Under the pieces are notes generated by a model. It was given only the letters and a program-made list of their open reading frames with translations, was not told the origin of the DNA and searched no databases. A stretch of DNA of 64,000 nucleotides from assembly GCA_008692225.1 (NCBI GenBank), contig VICG01000009.1, forward strand, positions 1,612,001 through 1,676,000, given 5' to 3'. A program made the position numbers and the translations under genes. The stretch is from Monilinia fructicola. Its lineage: Eukaryota > Ascomycota > Leotiomycetes > Helotiales > Sclerotiniaceae. This document shows positions 61,889-64,000 of this stretch, one piece after another. Position 1 is the stretch's first letter; each line of letters begins with the position of its first letter.

Positions 61889-63924
61889 TTAACTAACCAT
61901 TTGCAAGGTCTTATCCACTGCTCTTTCTTCCACAGACGCTACCGGTGGTGTATAATTTTTCCTCCCATATACAAGGTATATTACACTGGCTACTAGAATG
62001 ACAGCGGCCCAAACGGCCGGTGCCCACTAAGTAAGTTATTAGCCCAATTTCCCGCGTTTCAAACACCAAGACAAGAAACTCACATTAGAATTTTCCACTG
62101 TAGCGGGTAACGCACTCGGAAAACAGCTCCAAATCATTACAAACCCACTATACACAAACGCAAAGGCATTAATCGCCACTCCATATCGTCCTAAACTCCA
62201 TCGCGCGGGCGGTAAAGGCTCTCCCATCATACGTTTCAAGAGAACACATCCGATGGATATCATATAGGTAGAGAGAAAAGCGAGGATAGAAAGAGAAATA
62301 ACAGTCTCGAAAGCGAAGGAGGAACCGAGGTTGATGAGACAGAGGAAGACAGCGACAATGGAGGTTAGGTAAATGGCGTTACAGGGGGCGTTGCGTTTGT
62401 GATTCATCTGTGGTGGTGGGAGTTAGGGAGCTTTGGGGAAATATTGAATATGAGGATGGGGTAGGAACAGTCAAATCAGATCCATACCTGCGAAATCCAT
62501 GTTGAAAAGGGAAAACCATTATCTCTAGAAAAGGCCCATAGCTCTCTGCTTGTAGTAGCTAACGCCGTAATATTACCAGAAAATATAAGGATGAGAAGAA
62601 TAGCCGTGAGCACCGTAGACAGGGCAACAGAACCCGTGTTTCGAAATAGAACTAGATATGGAGCTGGTGATGCGATAGCTGCGTCGAGTGGTCCGATGCA
62701 GAAAAACATGGTAACCAGTGTAATGAATCCTAGTAAGACATTAAAGATATAACTCCACCACATGGCACGAGGAACATTAATTGAGGCATCTTCTACCTCT
62801 TCGGCTAGTAGTGTGTGAGTACTTAGCTGTTAGCATTATGTCAGGAAATTGATTACTTACAGATATGCACCGCGCAATCAGAACCTAATATTCCATCCCG
62901 TTAGCCACTTCAATGGCTATAAAGAAAAAAACTCCCTTGTTACTCACCGAGACTACAATACAGCACGCCGATTTGCGCAATTAAACAACTCGCCCCTGTA
63001 TTACTCCAACCTCCATTGTGAACCACATCCAGGAACACAGAGTATGCCGAATTCTTCGGCGCCATAGCCCACAACGGTACAATCGTCACGATGAATCCTG
63101 CTAAATGTCCAAACAACGAAGTTGTTTCAATTATAGGCAGGTGCCTTGCACCCCAGGTATTAACACCTATAGTGAAAAGTAGATAAGCTATTCCCAATAG
63201 TGTTAATTGCCATTTTGTAAATGGGTAGTCTTTGTTTTGAATATTGATGACCGATTGAGTGAGATTAGTGAGCATGAAGAGGCAGCTGGAGAAACTGGCA
63301 ACCCAGCCAAGCCCTGACATCCAGCCTGTGATATAGCTTAGGAACTTTTGGTATCTGTGAGGGGAAAATTCTGAAACCCAGTGATATTGACCTATGAATT
63401 TGTTAATCCCATTGTCTGCCATATGGAAGAATACCGCGAGAGGGACTTACCACCGCTCGTAGGAGCCATTGATGCCATTTCTGCAAGTGAGGCCACGATT
63501 GAAGAGTAACACGTCACTGTTCCAATGAACACCCAAAGGGTTCCTGCAAACCCTCCATTGATCAAGCCTACGCTCAGTGACCTATACTCTTGTCAGAAAA
63601 GATTTCCGGTCGTTATAGAACATACTAACACTAGTGTAAACTCCCATGTAGCCATATAGCTTGATATAAATCCAAGAGTCGACAGTAAATCGAAATTTCT
63701 CTATATCTCAATTATTTCAAAGCCTAGACAGAGAAGCTTTTCTCATAATCTGCACCTACCTGGAACTCCTGTGTTTTGCCCAATCTCTGCATATCCGTTA
63801 GATCATTTTGAGTATCTCCATCTCTGCCACCTGAAGTCGGCGACGCAGCTTCTGTATTCGTTTCCCGCTCATCAACATCAATACTCTTTCGCCCTATGAT
63901 TTTCTGTTCATTATATGATGGCAT
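61889..63924 (-). CDS. APC-family amino acid/choline permease (GABA permease-like)
   Basis: Plasma-membrane permease of the amino acid/choline transporter family (Uga4/Hnm1 type), probably moving GABA, choline or another amine. Exons 63924-63760, 63700-63630, 63581-63451, 63391-62948, 62884-62861, 62804-62488, 62407-62084 and 62026-61889 give 537 residues with all frames intact, the family length. After a hydrophilic N-tail the family motifs follow: FDLLSTLGFISSYMATWE, then ASLAEMASMAPTSGGQYHWV, WMSGLGWVASFSS and the SDCAVHI segment before AEEVEDASINVPRAM. Later come FSGNITALATTSRELWAFSRD and a Pro-rich WSLGRYGVAINAFAFVY segment. About 12 membrane segments are expected. Exon 5 is a 24-nt micro-exon. 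The second donor is GTTAGT. The substrate cannot be told from the sequence. Confidence 0.93.
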
Positions 63925-64000
63925 AATACCCGATTTGAGCTACCGGAGCAATTGGGTCGGAGTCACAGGGGGCAAAGTATCAGCAGAGACGTTGAAAAAG
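63925..64000. other. permease promoter edge
   Basis: Only 76 bp upstream of the permease start lie in the window. No site recognised. Confidence 0.4.

Overview
The window is a stretch of nuclear genome from a filamentous ascomycete. The evidence is short GT-AG introns of about 45-160 nt, a STE12 that combines an N-terminal STE domain with C-terminal C2H2 fingers, an NTO1/BRPF-like PHD protein, Ku80, SMC1, and microsatellite-rich intergenic DNA. A leotiomycete of the Sclerotiniaceae type (Botrytis/Sclerotinia-like) fits best, but that is an impression and not a proven assignment.

Layout: a C-terminal gene fragment (2-145, +); a GH3 beta-glucosidase (1965-4843, -); a very long gene-poor stretch (4.85-27.47 kb) full of microsatellites, with one candidate broken gene (10.3-11.2 kb, -); STE12 (27.47-29.89 kb, +); a second 5.3-kb gene-poor stretch; an NADP-type alcohol dehydrogenase (35.2-36.55 kb, -); NTO1 (37.7-41.4 kb, -); a 3.2-kb repeat-rich gap; an MFS sugar-porter gene (44.6-46.9 kb, +); GPC1-type glycerophosphocholine acyltransferase (47.8-49.5 kb, -); SMC1 (50.6-54.6 kb, +); a TMEM205/DUF4149-like membrane protein (55.2-55.9 kb, -); Ku80 (56.3-58.8 kb, +); a small coiled-coil-like ORF (59.4 kb, +); a 2H-phosphoesterase-like protein with degenerate active-site motifs (60.7-61.5 kb, +); and an APC-family amino acid/choline permease (61.9-63.9 kb, -).

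The right half is ordinary housekeeping DNA: chromatin and chromosome maintenance (NTO1, SMC1, Ku80), lipid recycling (GPC1) and transport. No biosynthetic cluster, transposase, reverse transcriptase, tRNA, rRNA or CRISPR array was recognised. The feature most likely to mislead an annotator is a recurring class of single-base frameshifts, nearly all one extra base in a short homopolymer. Five recognised genes are affected: beta-glucosidase (5 shifts), STE12 (2), GPC1 (2), Ku80 (1) and the 2H-like gene (1). When these are undone, every spliced length becomes divisible by three. They are therefore most likely assembly or sequencing errors, although the cluster in the beta-glucosidase could be real decay. 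The most interesting biology is a frame-preserving 84-nt exon inside the STE12 zinc fingers, a pair of MluI cell-cycle boxes just upstream of SMC1, and the unusually large gene-free region before STE12.
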